A DNA stretch of 64,000 nt from positions 1-64,000 of the forward strand of contig JABYQR010000246.1 of assembly GCA_022592445.1 (NCBI GenBank), read 5' to 3'. Shown piece by piece: positions 1-11,110 of this stretch. The translations under genes were made by a program, and so were the position numbers. The notes under the pieces are model-generated. The model was not told the origin of the DNA. It did not search any database and saw only the letters and a list, made by a program, of their open reading frames with translations. Positions within the stretch are counted from its first letter, which is position 1. Every line of letters starts with the position of its first letter. Source of the DNA: Cytidiella melzeri. Lineage: Eukaryota; Basidiomycota; Agaricomycetes; Polyporales; Irpicaceae.

Positions 1-1845
1 AAAGACTCACACATATCCGTGTTCAACGTGATCACCCTCAGCCCATCCTGCCGCCGGACCATACGCGGCATAGTGCGCTCGGGCGAGTGTCACGGCGGCT
101 TCTGGAATCCAGTTTTCGTGCTGCCAAAGCGCGGCGACGTGATCATAGTTCCTGTAGATATGCTTGTTACAACAGCTCGACGTGTATGCCCAGGCTGGGA
201 ACGGGAGAGACGGGAAAGACGTACCAGCTGAATTGGGAAGCGAGAGGGGGTCCGAGTGCGTGTGGTGCGTCTTGTGCCCTTGTGGATGTGTCAGCTCCTT
301 AACCACCAGTAGAGGGAAGGACTGCGAACTGGTTGTACGAGTCGTGGTTGCCCAGTGCAGCATACACCGGCCCAGCACCTAAAACCTTCTTGAACAGGTC
401 GTACAAAACGGTCTACAGAAGAGTTGGATTAAGAAGAATGAAATGGAGCTGGAACCTTGCATACTTCGGCGTATGTGATATAGTCCCTAAGCCACAGCAC
501 ACGAACGTTTCAGCATGTCAGAACAGCTACGAGTCCAGGAACGCGCACCTGCTCAGCTGATTATCAGGATCATGCGAGACCAAATCACCCGTGTACACCG
601 TAAAGTCGAACCCCGTTTTTTCTGTGTCAGTTAAGATGGGGATGCTCGGCAACGCGGCGAGCGCAAGGGAGTATGGGGTGTCGCTGTGCAAAAACCCATG
701 TAAGCTTCGAGCAAGGATGGCAAAGTGAGAAATACTACCAGAGGAAAGCACCAAAGCGCGGTGCGGGAAACACGCTTCGGTTGGGGCTCGCAGTGTTGAA
801 AACGTTGGATCTGCAGCAGAGGCCGCTCGTGCAGTTTGCTTCCGCGCCGTTTGCGAAGCCTGTGGGCCAGAAAAGTTCGAGAGGTCAGTTGGCCATTTTC
901 GACGTGTTTATAGACATACGAGGATCGAGATGGAAATCGGACAAGTGCAAGACTTTCAGCCTCTGTCCGCTTGGCTTCTTGGGGGGAGGAAGCGGGTTTG
1001 GCTTTGGCTTTTCGAACCAGCCTGTGAGGTTGAGTGGGGAGACGGGAGGGAGAGGGCAAAGACTGAGAAAGTTCTGGCAGAGCATCTATAACAGCATAAG
1101 CCCCGCGTTGAGCTGTTGCGAAGAATGTGGAGAAAAAAAAACACAAACCTGCCCGTCGAACCCACCCACATCCGCATTCGCCACCACCTGAGTAACCACC
1201 GATCCTAAACCCAAAATGCCGAACTCGGTGTCGCAGTCGCTGTTAAAGTTGAAGTGGTGGCAGAGAGCCACGGCGAGCGCGGGGCCTTGTTCTGGGGCGG
1301 CCATGGCTAGGAATTTGCCTACTTCGAGCGCGGCTTGGCAGCGGGTGCATGTGTCAGTGCCGAAGACGGGATTGGTGGAAATGGAGAGTACTTGGGTGAG
1401 GGCGTGTTGGAAAAGGAGACTCGATGAGGCTTTTAAAGGAAGAGGGTGGGGATCCGTTGTATCGTTCTGCAAACGCGGCTGGTGTTAGACTAAACTAAGC
1501 TTTCACGAGGGTGCTACGTACGTGGGGGAGGTGATTGGGGTCTGTCAGCGACAGAGGGTACACTTTGTGCTGACAAATGTTGAACCTCGAGATTAGCGTT
1601 CAATCTCGATGATTCACGCGCATGCAAGTACGCACCAAGATAGGATCAGTGATGATAGGCTGCGGCTGAGCTGTTGTTGCCGTTGGGTCATTATAATAAT
1701 GACTGTAGACCGAGGTTGGGAAGACACCAGGCGCGACGTGGGACGACGGGCCTAGTTTGACTGTGGAGGCGGCAACAGCATCTTGTATGCCATTGGTCAC
1801 AGCCAGAAGCGAGAGAGCAATCATGACCCTGGAGAGACCAAGCAT
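1..1845 (-). CDS. Acid sphingomyelinase-like metallophosphodiesterase, 5' part (runs off left edge)
   Basis: Secreted sphingomyelin phosphodiesterase-like protein, expected to cleave phosphocholine-type head groups outside the cell or in the vacuole. Start ATG at 1843-1845 opens a hydrophobic signal peptide. Visible exons: 1845-1636, 1466-1149 (saposin-B-like, with CTRCQAA and CHHFNF cysteines), 1085-~930 ending in the metal-binding motif LSDFHLDP, then exons with ANGAEANCTSGLCCRSN, CDTPYSLALAAL and YTGDLVSHDPDNQLS, a 22-bp microexon near 450-471 (DYITYAE), GNHDSYNQF near 330, and NYDHVAALW near 150. Introns are mostly about 55-75 bp. At about 70-75 the frame breaks: HYAAY is followed by the next conserved block (MVRRQDGLRVITLNTDM) in a different frame, as if two bases were missing. 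So this is a pseudogene, a recent lesion or a sequence error. The family call is firm. The 3' part lies outside the window. Confidence 0.9.
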
Positions 1846-3043
1846 GCTGGCCGCAACGGAAAGGAGAGTCGGTCGCGAAAGAGGACGGCTGTGGTATAAA
1901 TACAGAATATTCGTGAGAATATTGAGGAGAGAGAGGGAAAGGAACGTGCGTGATGTGATGATGCTTTGACAGTTCCTCGCCTCGCCGTGTGAGTCGTCAA
2001 GCTTTCAAGCATGGACGAGCAGGATAAAGCACCCGCCTTTTGCAATGGGGACCTGAGAGCGACGACATGGCATGCAACGCAGTGGCGAGCATGTAGTGGT
2101 TGGCAGCAGAGATGATGAGATCTGCTACTCGGGCAAGCGTCTCATATATATGAACCTCCGCGACCCTTGCAGGACTGTACTGTACAGCTGTTCAGCGATC
2201 TTTCACGAACACGCAGCCGCAGATTACTCACGAATGTCAAGCTACCTATCCAGAGACGTAGCTCAAGGCAAGGGATGCGATACTATCTATAGCTCGCAGG
2301 CTGGACAACAGGTACAGCTCTCGATTATGCATACTGCCATCGCAGCGGCTGCAGCTCAAACCTCAAAGCTGTTAACAGTCGCTAAATTTGCCAAAGAGAA
2401 ACTGTGCGCAAAGACCCAGTTCTCGGTCACGTGGCCGCGTCGAGGTCTAGATTATACAGCAGCTCTTTTGACCACAAACCACAACGTCCGTCTCTAGCCC
2501 TAGCATCTCTTTCCCCTCATGCAACATCAGTAACAAAAACGAGATTTGACGCAATGTAACGAGCTAATATACACCAAACAGCCAGGGGGCTTTCTACGGA
2601 AAAACGTCCCAGCCACTCAAGGGAGAGAGATATATGCGTGTGCGTATGATAGGTAGATATACAACTTGAGACCCCTGTAGATGGTTGTATGAAGGGTTGC
2701 CCTGGTCAGTGCTTGAGTGTGGTGGTATGCGGAAGGTGAGCGAAAACCGGGGGAATTGACGAGGGTTTGTAGCATAAAGCGATGGGTGGGATTATCAGGA
2801 GGATGAGCAAAGACTAGAGGACGGTGTCCAGTATGGTATGTTACACTTTTAGATAATTCGTGGATAACGGTGTTGAGCATACGTTATCAAGGTCGTAAGT
2901 CGGGGTGGTGTGCAGTCGGGTCGTGAGTTGCATCAGCGGTGCGGAGGGTGTTCCAGTGTGCCATAGGTGAGTGCTAGAGTGCTGCAGGTGTCTCAGCGTG
3001 TTTCTCATTCAAATGCAAGTGACAAACCTTGACCGCCAAAAAC
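1846..3043. other. Intergenic, no supported gene
   Basis: Upstream region of the sphingomyelinase-like gene. It holds an AT-rich TATAAATA string near 1890. Open frames here are short, lack family resemblance and have no convincing splice structure. I see no RNA gene. Confidence 0.4.
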
Positions 3044-3271
3044 CTATGCCCTCGACGACGCCATACTGCCGTGCACTGCACCTATCTCTCTCTGCCTCTG
3101 CTTTTCAGCCGCCCGTCGCTCTGCTCTCGATACCATATTCTTCTGCTTCCTCTCCTGCGCCAACCGTATCGACTCTGTCCAGAGATGGAGAGTGTACTCC
3201 TGCAGGGATCGCGCATACTCTGCCAATGGGTCTTCAGACAGGTTTTGTGGGGATGTATGGTTGGACAGCAT
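3044..3271 (-). CDS. Possible small basic helical protein
   Basis: A 75-residue frame starting at the ATG at 3269-3271 and ending in TAG at 3044-3046. The open frame extends upstream without an ATG to about 3440, so a spliced 5' exon is possible. The sequence has a helical, amphipathic look (EYARSLQEYTLHLWTESIRL) followed by a strongly basic Arg/Lys/Gln stretch (RAERRAAEKQRQRE), which could be a coiled coil or a nucleic-acid-binding tail. I do not recognise a family. The composition is more protein-like than that of the neighbouring frames, which is the only reason to list it. It could equally be a chance frame. Confidence 0.3.
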   Translation of the reverse strand: MLSNHTSPQNLSEDPLAEYARSLQEYTLHLWTESIRLAQERKQKNMVSRAERRAAEKQRQREIGAVHGSMASSRA

Positions 3272-4957
3272 GGTGAGAAGGGGAGCTGGTTGCACAGGTG
3301 AGCGGCGTGCTGAGTTTGCCGAGCAGCACCTTGTTGTGGCAACAGCAGGTGGTTTGGACTGAGAGTGTTTGCGGCTAGGGCGAGGTTTCGAGTTGGACGG
3401 GCTTTGCACCAGTGTGGACGACGACGAAAGAGGAGGGGCGAGTCAAACGGGAGTCGGTTCGAGGTTAAGACGGCTGGGTCGCTACCCCTAATCGGCAGTT
3501 GTGTAGTCGGAAGAGGCAGAGTAGAGGTTGGAGCGACGGCAAACACTACAGCCTTTCGCCACTTCGTGTTCGTCGGATGTGCAGCTGACCCACATCCCCG
3601 CAGCCAATGAAGATTGTCTTCTCCTGTCAGAACACATTTCCACCTCTTTATTAGCCGACGCACACCACCCGAACAGTCGTGCGTTCTCCTCTTCCATCTT
3701 GTTAGGTTGATCGCTCTCCCAGGAAACGCATCGTGCTTAATGATACGCGACAATATCCCGAAACCACTCTGCAACGGTGCCAACGTTATCATATCGTGTT
3801 CATCCTTTCTAGGTCCTGCCGGGTTCTCGCACGCAACTCTAACACATTGTCGTAAAGTGGGCCACGCTCTAACCACGGTTGCAGTTCTCATGCTCCGCGT
3901 TCTCGCAGCGCTCGTTTTCGCTCCACTTTGCCGTTATACTGTGACGCTCGTTTTTTTTTGAGGGTCTCATATTCACCACCACCCCCCACATCCGGCTTGT
4001 TTCAATCACCAGAGTCATATGTACGGCCTTGCACACTTGTGATGTGGATTACTGTCTCCCGGTTTCTTAGATCTCTGTGGAAGATCTTCATGACGTCTGT
4101 GTGTTGCTGTGGTGACCCGAAGGGCAGTAAGTACAGTAACCAACAGGTGCAATGAAGGCCTCGGGACAAAACTTCTCTTGGCAGCTATAAGGGTAGTGCT
4201 GTGATCATTTCGCTTGCTTCCAGTAGTCTCCTGCCCAGACGTTCTGCCTGTCTTCGAGAGAAAGGAGATGCATCATTTGAAGGAGGAGTGGCAATTGAAA
4301 GTGCAGGAGATAACATGGTCAGTATAAACAGCAATGTTGGTGCTGGCTTTGGTGTACAATAGGCTGCTGAGGAAAAGCCTGTGGCCTTCCACATTGCATC
4401 TGCAGTCTCAACACACAACACCCACAATACTTCTAATCTGCACAAATCTAGTTGCAAAATGTGCTGCATGTGTTGACTCTCAATTGAATTGTACTTGATG
4501 TGGGATGGTCCTCTGGCATCCAACAATAGTAGTTGCAGTAGCCAGAGTTGTACAGCATACAAGCAAGAATAGATCCTGGTGCCCCATCCAAGCACATTGT
4601 CACTACTACACAGAATAGGAAGATACTCCCTCCAGAGTCATGATCAAACAATGCGTTTAAGATGTGCCAGATTGTAGCACTCAATATTCCTCTCACTATT
4701 TGTTTCTGAAGGGTTTCTGCACCAGACTCGGGGTAGAGTGTGGCCCATTCTGGGTCTGTGAGATTTCTTCACCACTGCACTTCTGACAATGAGGAGTCGA
4801 CCATGCCATCGTCCTCATGATAACTATTTCAATTCAGGTCAGAATTCCTGTTCTGCATGGGGGCACAAAATTCATCCTTCCCAAAGTTCAGCCCATTTGC
4901 TGACATGTCATTAGCAAGATGTTGCTGTTTCTCCACTAAATCTTTGCTTGACAAACA
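3272..4957. other. Intergenic, no supported gene
   Basis: No frame with recognisable family features or a credible exon chain. Similarity to the repeat units begins at about 4973 (compare 11097). The left boundary of the repeat block therefore lies in or near this stretch and is not sharply defined by eye. Confidence 0.4.
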
Positions 4958-5245
4958 TCACCCAACCCTGCTCCGATTGACACTATGCCTCAGTTTCAGC
5001 CTTGGCAAAGTGATCTGTGACAGAAATGTGCCCCTTGGCTTCTTTGCCTTTAACAGTAGATCTTGCTTCTGCTCCTCAGAAGCTTTACCTTTGTGTATGG
5101 GTGTGTGTATGATCCACACTTTCCCTGATGTCCATATCTCATTCATGTACATTGAAAAATTGCTGGGGTTGTAGTTGACAGGCACCCATTTGGTGTATGC
5201 ATCAATGACCTTCTGTTCAGTCCCTGCCCATATCCACATGTCCAC
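4958..5245 (-). pseudogene. Repeat-unit ORF with WAGTEQKVIDAYTKW core, unit 0 (diverged copy)
   Basis: Minus-strand open frame of about 95 residues with the core WAGTEQKVIDAYTKWVPVNY and a basic stretch near HKGKASEEQKQ. Almost the same protein segment is present at 11111-11374 and 21767-22030, always downstream (same strand) of an SSP gene copy. After AKKP this copy reads in a different frame from the other two, so it is probably frameshifted. Directly upstream is a TAG inside TTTAG followed by CCCATATATG, which could be a 3' splice site, so this may be a terminal exon. No known family recognised. Function unknown. Confidence 0.45.
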
Positions 5246-5365
5246 ATATATGGGCTAAATACTCCTTTGACCATGTCTGACATCCAATCATACATGTAAA
5301 TAACACAAGAAAATATTCCTGCCATTGAGTTTACAATCAAAGGTAGCCACACAGGCAGTCACTGG

Positions 5366-5986
5366 TCACTCCAACCCTACTCCAGTTGACCACAGCATTA
5401 AATCAGATAAATGTGCTGAAGGAGTGAACACACGTGGAAAAACACGGAATATTCCTTGAGGTGTCATGAAATATCTTGTCCCGTAGTCCAAGAAGTCACC
5501 AATGATGAAGTTACGATCTTCTTTTCCATGCCTGCTCCACAAATATGCAGCCACCTTCACAAATGCTCTTCTCTTTGGCTCATCCCCAACATAAATCTTT
5601 CCCTGCTTCACGTTCTCCCACTCTTTATTCCACAAGGAATTGTATTCATCTGTTGTTACGTCTATGAGCCTTGTAGCTGCTGCTTTGGCCTCTGGCAGTG
5701 ATTCAATGTGAGATCAATCATGAATGGTACCCAGACTGGGAGAATCACCTTCGAAAGATGGGACCGGGCTGTGTATTGCATAATGAGTCCAATAAGTTGT
5801 TGAAAACTTTTCAGCAAGTTTCTGTTTCATGTAGGTAAGGAAATGTCTTAAGGTGTTGTGATAGCTGGAGAGTGTTGGATTGCCCAATTCTGTAAGGCTA
5901 CCATATGGAATGGCAGACCCAGTTGCTGCATGGAATGTGCCAGTAACAATGACAGCAAACACAACAAGAGAGGGAAAGAGCCGCAT
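5366..5986 (-). pseudogene. Small secreted protein (SSP) copy 0, interrupted by in-frame TGA
   Basis: ATG at 5984-5986 starts a typical signal peptide (MRLFPSLVVFAVIVTGTFHA), then SAIPYGSLTELGNPTLSSYH. After GTIHD a TGA at about 5714-5716 interrupts the frame; reading on in the same frame gives SHIESLPEAKAAATRL and WNKEWENV, which align with the intact paralogue at 32431-33003 (NDRFHIES...WHEAW). The C-terminal part has diverged and runs longer than in the other copies. This is one of four SSP copies on the minus strand. I infer a lineage-specific secreted protein family; no function is recognised. It lies 182 bp before a TIR element that separates it from the rest of its upstream region. Confidence 0.7.
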
Positions 5987-6167
5987 GACAGTATAGGAGG
6001 TTGCAGGGTATGAGAAGGGTTGAAGAAGATAGTGAGACAGCTAGCTGTAAGAACAATCTTAGCAAATTGTTGACCTGAGGCAAGTACAACACAGACAAAG
6101 ATGTACTTACCGGCCAGCGCTCAATCAAAGTGTGCTGAGGAAGTACAAGGATGGTAGTAGTGAGAAG

Positions 6168-6175
6168 AGAACATG
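6168..6175 (+). repeat. Left target-site duplication AGAACATG
   Basis: AGAACATG at 6168-6175 is repeated at 6932-6939, flanking the 756-bp element. The uninterrupted site, with a single AGAACATG, is present at 17588-17595 and 28244-28251. Confidence 0.85.
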
Positions 6176-6931
6176 TCACGGAGACGGAGCTCGACGTAAC
6201 AACTAGGGACACGGAGTGGAAGACGACGACGAGGTGGTGGCAGGCGTATAGCACAATGCTCTCACCAGCTATAGACCTTATACAGATATCTAGCCCAGTA
6301 AAGACCAAGTTAGTATTGTGACTACCAGCTATGTAGTACAAGAGGGGGGTTGCTTACCTAGCCCAGTAAAGACCAAGAGGTCGAGATGGGGGGCTAGGAG
6401 CGTACATGCAGCATCTTATATAGACTTCAGGGACCTGCGCACAGACCATGTTGAGGGCAGGCTTTGCAAGAAGCCGTGTGAACGAAGAACAAAAGAACTA
6501 CCTAAAGGAGAACAATAGCTATTGTCTAGACCTTGCCAAGAACTCTACTCGTGAGAGAATCTATCTAAAAGGAGACCAACTATTGTATTCCATTCCCACA
6601 CCTGTGAGAACATCCTTCCATAAAGAGAACAATAGGGAAAGAACAATAAGGAGTCCATGTGAACGGTATCTATGACGTCAAACCCTAGCTATGGGCTGAG
6701 CCATGTGGTTGTAGCCATGTGGTCTTACTTAAGCTAAGTCACATGCCAGTGTGACGTAGTAGCAAGTAATGTGACCGTGTGGAGCGTCTAAGCCACGTGA
6801 TACGGGCGCTTAATAGACGTGCAAAGGAGTTTTATGCAGAGAGAATTGAAACTAGGTTGTAGCCCGGAGTTTTACAGATAAAAACAAGAGGTAAATTGCG
6901 AAAATTAAGGGCTAGTCAGGCCATCCATGAC
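6176..6931 (+). mobile_element. Non-autonomous TIR element, copy 1 (756 bp)
   Basis: Insertion defined directly by comparison with two empty sites (17588 and 28244) and flanked by an 8-bp (or 7-bp) target duplication. Ends read (G)TCACGGAG at the left and CCATGAC at the right, whose complement is GTCATGGA, so the imperfect terminal inverted repeats are about 8 bp. It contains no credible coding frame. Internal landmarks shared with the inverted copy at 8857-9601 are a perfect palindrome ACAATAGCTATTGT (6512-6525), a perfect CRE-type octamer TGACGTCA (6673-6680) and repeated CCATGTGGT strings. An 8-bp target duplication with short TIRs suggests a hAT-like, transposase-dependent (MITE-like) element. 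The superfamily is inference. Confidence 0.8.
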
Positions 6932-7144
6932 AGAACATGGACTGTTACCAGGGGCTTTATAAGTCCTGTGGTTTAGGTGCAGTGCTGAAGCAATAACCAA
7001 TGCACACACAGCCTACTTTTGATGGTTGGTAGGGAGTTGCTGTGATGTTACAAACAATTTCCAAGCCCCTGTTTCATAACAAGTCCAGTCCCCTATCCAG
7101 TGATCTGTTTTGTCACTGCCACTCAGATAAATATATCAGAGGGT

Positions 7145-7462
7145 TGTGGAACAGTGTCCTTCACAGGCACTGGACCAACAGGCAACTTAGGGGATGTTCA
7201 AGAAGCTCACCTGAGATGCTAGTGAAGTTAGCTGTAAGCGTGGTGGTGGTTCAGGTTAAAGGACTGTCTATCTATTTACAGCTCTACAGCGGTCTTATAT
7301 ACATGCTGGGGCTGTGTACAAACAGAGGCAAATAATGATACCAATCAAGGAATGTGAAACAGAAATGAGGGTACCCAGAGTACCGGTATGATGGACGTGG
7401 TTATGCTCATACATGATGGATGTAGCTGTGCTCATACATGATGGATGTAGCTATGCTCAACA
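7145..7462. mobile_element. Putative solo LTR, copy A (318 bp)
   Basis: Segment starting TGTGGAACAG and ending GCTCAACA (TG...CA), flanked on both sides by AGGGT (7140-7144 and 7463-7467), a 5-bp target duplication as made by LTR-retrotransposon integrases. The related units at about 28455 and 38500 read straight through AGGGTCT without it. It has no coding frame and no similarity to the 170-bp Copia LTRs here, so it is probably the solo LTR of a different, unseen element. It contains a TATATAC string and, at its right end, three 25-bp tandem repeats. Orientation is not determined. Confidence 0.75.
7388..7460. repeat. 25-bp minisatellite, three units, copy A
   Basis: Three consecutive units beginning ATGATGGAYGTRG and containing ATGCTCA or GTGCTCA (7388-7412, 7413-7437, 7438-7460, the last slightly short). 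They lie inside the right end of the putative solo LTR. Duplicated at 18044-18116. Confidence 0.8.
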
Positions 7463-7467
7463 AGGGT

Positions 7468-8856
7468 CTCTATGATACTATCTCATAATAACTGTGCTGC
7501 ATTGGTTCTCTGCCTCAAGCCTCATGGTTCCCACACAGCCACTGATGAATAGCTTTTCTTCAAGCTCTCTTCAGCTGCCTCCTTCTGCACTCAGTCATAG
7601 TTGCAATTAAATCATGTGTGCATTTTAGCTCTTGGCACAACTGGTCACCATGCATGTCAGCAGAGCCATGTCTGACTCAGGTAGTGTGTCGGTTTTATGT
7701 GTGGGGGAAGGGGGAGGTGCAAGAGGAAGACTCTGAATGCAGGTCAATCTTGTAGATTAGCCACGAGAGGTATAGGGAAAAGTGTCGTAGTTAGAATTCC
7801 CACTGCACAAACACAACAATGTAACCACTTCAAAAAGGCACTCATATAGTGCACATACTTCCATACCTTTTGTCTTGCATATATATGATGAATTTGTCCT
7901 GTGCAAAAATGATACACTGATGTCATTGTTTTTTCCATGGGAATATTTTAAACAAATCTCTATAACATATGTCAGAGCTATGTCAGACAATATGATGGAT
8001 CAATATTTTATGTATACATACCTTTTTCACATACAAAACTGCCACATATTTGAATTTCCTCATGCTTTTTCTGGGATGTAGGTCAAAAGGTACAGGGAAA
8101 TGGAGCATACATAGCAGTTTTCATGGGAAGAAAAGTACAGATGTATGCAGCATTCATCTAACATATGTCTGGGAAATAAATGTGACATATATTATAGAGA
8201 GTTATTTGCAATATCTCTTATGGATAAACATTGACATACATGCACCATTTTTGGACAGAACAAATTCACCATCCATTTGCTAGGGGAGAATGTACGGAAG
8301 TATGTGCACTATATAAGTGCCTGCTTTGAGGGTTTGAATCCTTGTGATTACGCAGGGTCCTGAGAGATAAAGAAGAATTGTTCTAGTGTGCTCCAGCATG
8401 TTGGTGCTTTGTTCAGATGTAACCCTCCTGTCCCCCAAAGTGTGGGAACTTGATGGGAGGAACAGTTTCAATATCAAAGCAATGAATACAGTTGATGGCA
8501 TTATACTAGCCTTGTTATCAGCCCTCCAGAACTTTGTATCAGATCACTTTTGCAATCCAGATGCACTTTTTGATCTTACAAACCACATGTGGATACAAAT
8601 CTGTACATAGTATACACCATTGGATGGCCATATCTTGTGTCAACATCCTGGTACAAGAGTCCTATCAATTGAAGTGGAATTGAGCAATTGATGGCCAGTT
8701 TACTGAAAAAAACTCACTTAGACTCAGATTCTGTTAAGACTGGCCATTGTCAAGTCAGAACCCTTTTTTGTAGCTACCCACAAGGTTGAATGATGGTCTA
8801 TACCACACAGTTACTGTCAAGCACAATGGCAGACAGATGATGGATTGCTAGAAGGT
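7468..8856. other. Non-coding part of SSP repeat unit, copy A
   Basis: AT-rich sequence shared, with divergence, with 28455-29790 and partly with 38505-39140. No frame shows family features, codon-like constraint or splice structure. The diverged copy carries frame-breaking indels, so the short open frames are not conserved. This is the sequence that lies upstream of an SSP gene in each unit. Confidence 0.6.
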
Positions 8857-9601
8857 GTCGTGGATGGCCCAACCAGCCCTTATGTTTTGCATTTTAGCTC
8901 TAGTTTTACCTTTGAAACCTGGATTGAAACCTGATTGCAACCCAGTTGCAACCCTCTCTGCCAAAACCCCTTGCATGTCTATTAAGCACCCAATCACATG
9001 GCTTAGACACTCTACATGGTCACGTTACTTGCTGCTACATCACACTGGCATGTGACTCAGCTTATGTAAGACCACATGGCTACAACCACATGGCTCAGCC
9101 CATAGCTAGGGTTTGACGTCATAGATACTATTCACATGGACTCCTATTGTTCTTTTGCTATTGTTCTCTTTATGGTAGAGTGTTCTCACAGGTGTGGGAA
9201 TTGAATACAATAACTGGTCCTGTTTTAGATTGATTCTCTCATGAGTAGAGGTCTTGGCAAAGTCCAGACAATAGCTATTGTTCTCCTTTAGGTGGTTCTA
9301 TTGTTCTTGTTTCCTGCACAGCTTCATGCCAAGCCTGCTCTGTGCACAGGCTCTGAAGCCTATATAGACTGCTGCATGAATGCTCCTAGCCCCCCATCTT
9401 GACCTCTTGGTCTTACTGGGCTAGGTAGGCAAACCCCTCTTGTACTACATAGCAGGTAGTATGAATACTAACTTGGTCTTTACTGTAACTTGCATAAAGT
9501 CTGATAGCTGGTGAGAGCACTGTGCTTCACACCTGCCACCACCTTTTCGTTGTCGTCCACATTGTGTCCCTCTTCGTTGCATCAAGCTTTGTCTCCGTGA
9601 C
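8857..9601 (-). mobile_element. Non-autonomous TIR element, copy 2 (about 745 bp, inverted)
   Basis: Same family as 6176-6931 but in the opposite orientation. It starts GTCGTGGATGG and ends TCTCCGTGAC, with the inner landmarks in reverse order: TGACGTCA at 9114-9121 and the ACAATAGCTATTGT palindrome near 9273. The diverged sister unit reads directly from AGAAGG into AATATTGATAC at about 29791-29800, i.e. an empty site. Flanking AGAAGG(T) and AGAAAG(A) are an imperfect target duplication. Clearly older than copy 1 since it is present in both tandem copies and has diverged from copy 1 by many substitutions. Confidence 0.75.
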
Positions 9602-11096
9602 AGAAAGAATATTGATACAAAGTGGATAGACTGAGGTTTCAGCCCCATTTTCAGCAGCTTTTTATACATGTTGACCTAACTACTTCTGGACCAGTCAGAT
9701 GTAGTGGTAACCGATCAATGGAATGGAAAGGAAAAGCAACAGACAGAGAATAATAGCTACTTTGGCAAGCCAATGGGAGAAGAGACTGTCAAGGCGCAGG
9801 AACAAAGGGCAATACACTAGGGACAAACACCAATTTCACACGTCTTGAAATTTGAATGATTACCCACTTAAATGTTAACTATCAGCAGATAATCCATAGG
9901 CAATTTTGGGCTCGGAATTGTTTCTTAATGTTTGAGAATACAAAATAATGCTATACAAATTCTGTGCCTTTTCAGGGGCAGGAATTTCTGTTTTTTGAGT
10001 GGTAGTTAAATCAAAAAGAAAAAAGAAAGGAAGTTTACCTTTCAAGGCTCAGAAAATCAAGTGGAAAAGATGCCTTCCACAGAATTGGAAAAGGGCATGA
10101 AAAATTCCAGAAAAGGCGACATGCTACTGAAAAGTTCTGGAAAGTTGTTTGCCACATTATGTTTGCCATCACCCAACACACGTGGGAAATCTATTTGTTT
10201 TTACAATTTTAGGTCAGTTGGAAATCTGCCCGAAAAATCAATGTTCACACAGATTTTTGGAGCGCGGAAAGGCTGCCAGTAGATAGGCTTGAAAATTTGT
10301 TGAAAAAATCACAAAAATGTCTTTGATTGTATATTAATCTAACCCCCAAACATAACCAGATATTCATGGGATTCTAAACATATCAAATAACTCTCACAAT
10401 AATTTCACGTCATGTGAAATCGGCCTTTGCCTGCAGTGATAGAATGATGGACCATGAGCCAAAGAACAATAGAAAAGGGGTTGGACCCAAAACAGGGAAT
10501 AGACAGGGTTGGACCCAATGGAACGGTAACAGAGGTATGGAAAGGCTGAGGGTGGAACCAAGGCAAAGGTAACCAATTGAAGTTAGGTCCAAGGTTGAAT
10601 GGAAACAAGAAGGAAACTGATGATGTAATAGTTCGTGTTGAATGGAGGCAATGAGGATCAAGAAATGAGGGAGGAAAGACGAGTTGGATTGTCAGGACAA
10701 AGGTAAAGAAAACAACTAGTTATCAGGATGATAACAGAAGTGAAGACAACAATAGGGTGTGAAGACCATTTGTAACAGATTCAAACTCCACTCTTGCTGG
10801 CACATGATGTCAGATTCTGGTCAGGTACATCTACAGACATTGCTTGCTTTTTGACCAAGGACCACAATCAGAACAAATGCCGCAAATATTATTGGCTCTG
10901 AGCAAGGATTACCCATACTTCAGAAGCTCAAAAACATTCTTAACCCCTACATTCTAGAACAATGTTCATTTGTGGTTGCATCAGCAGTGAGCACTGCATC
11001 TGATTGTTCCACAAAGTTTCATAACCACTAGCTGATCTCTAAGCAGGATTTATCATCAGAACGCAGTTCCAATGGGGATGAGGCAGTTCGAACATC
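9602..11096. other. Non-coding repeat-unit sequence, copy A
   Basis: No supported gene. A short string near 10979 (GCATCAGCAGTGAGCACTGC) has a diverged match near 31197, which ties this stretch to the third unit. Otherwise I see only short, unconvincing frames. Confidence 0.5.
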
Positions 11097-11110
11097 AACT
11101 CTGATTGACA

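Noticed and set aside
1..1845. Sphingomyelinase-like gene as a toxin-type sphingomyelinase D
   Set aside because: The saposin-like cysteines and LSDFHLDP/GNHDSYN metallophosphatase motifs place it in the acid sphingomyelinase family, not the phospholipase D toxin family.
2072..2497. 141-codon plus-strand frame
   Set aside because: No family resemblance, no promoter or splice logic, composition like non-coding DNA.
3082..3891. 269-codon minus-strand frame without typical features
   Set aside because: It overlaps a more protein-like small frame in another phase and lacks an ATG-supported conserved region.
8320..8375. tRNA-like B-box (GGTTTGAATCC)
   Set aside because: One mismatch to the consensus, no A-box, no cloverleaf, and the diverged copy near 29320 does not preserve it.
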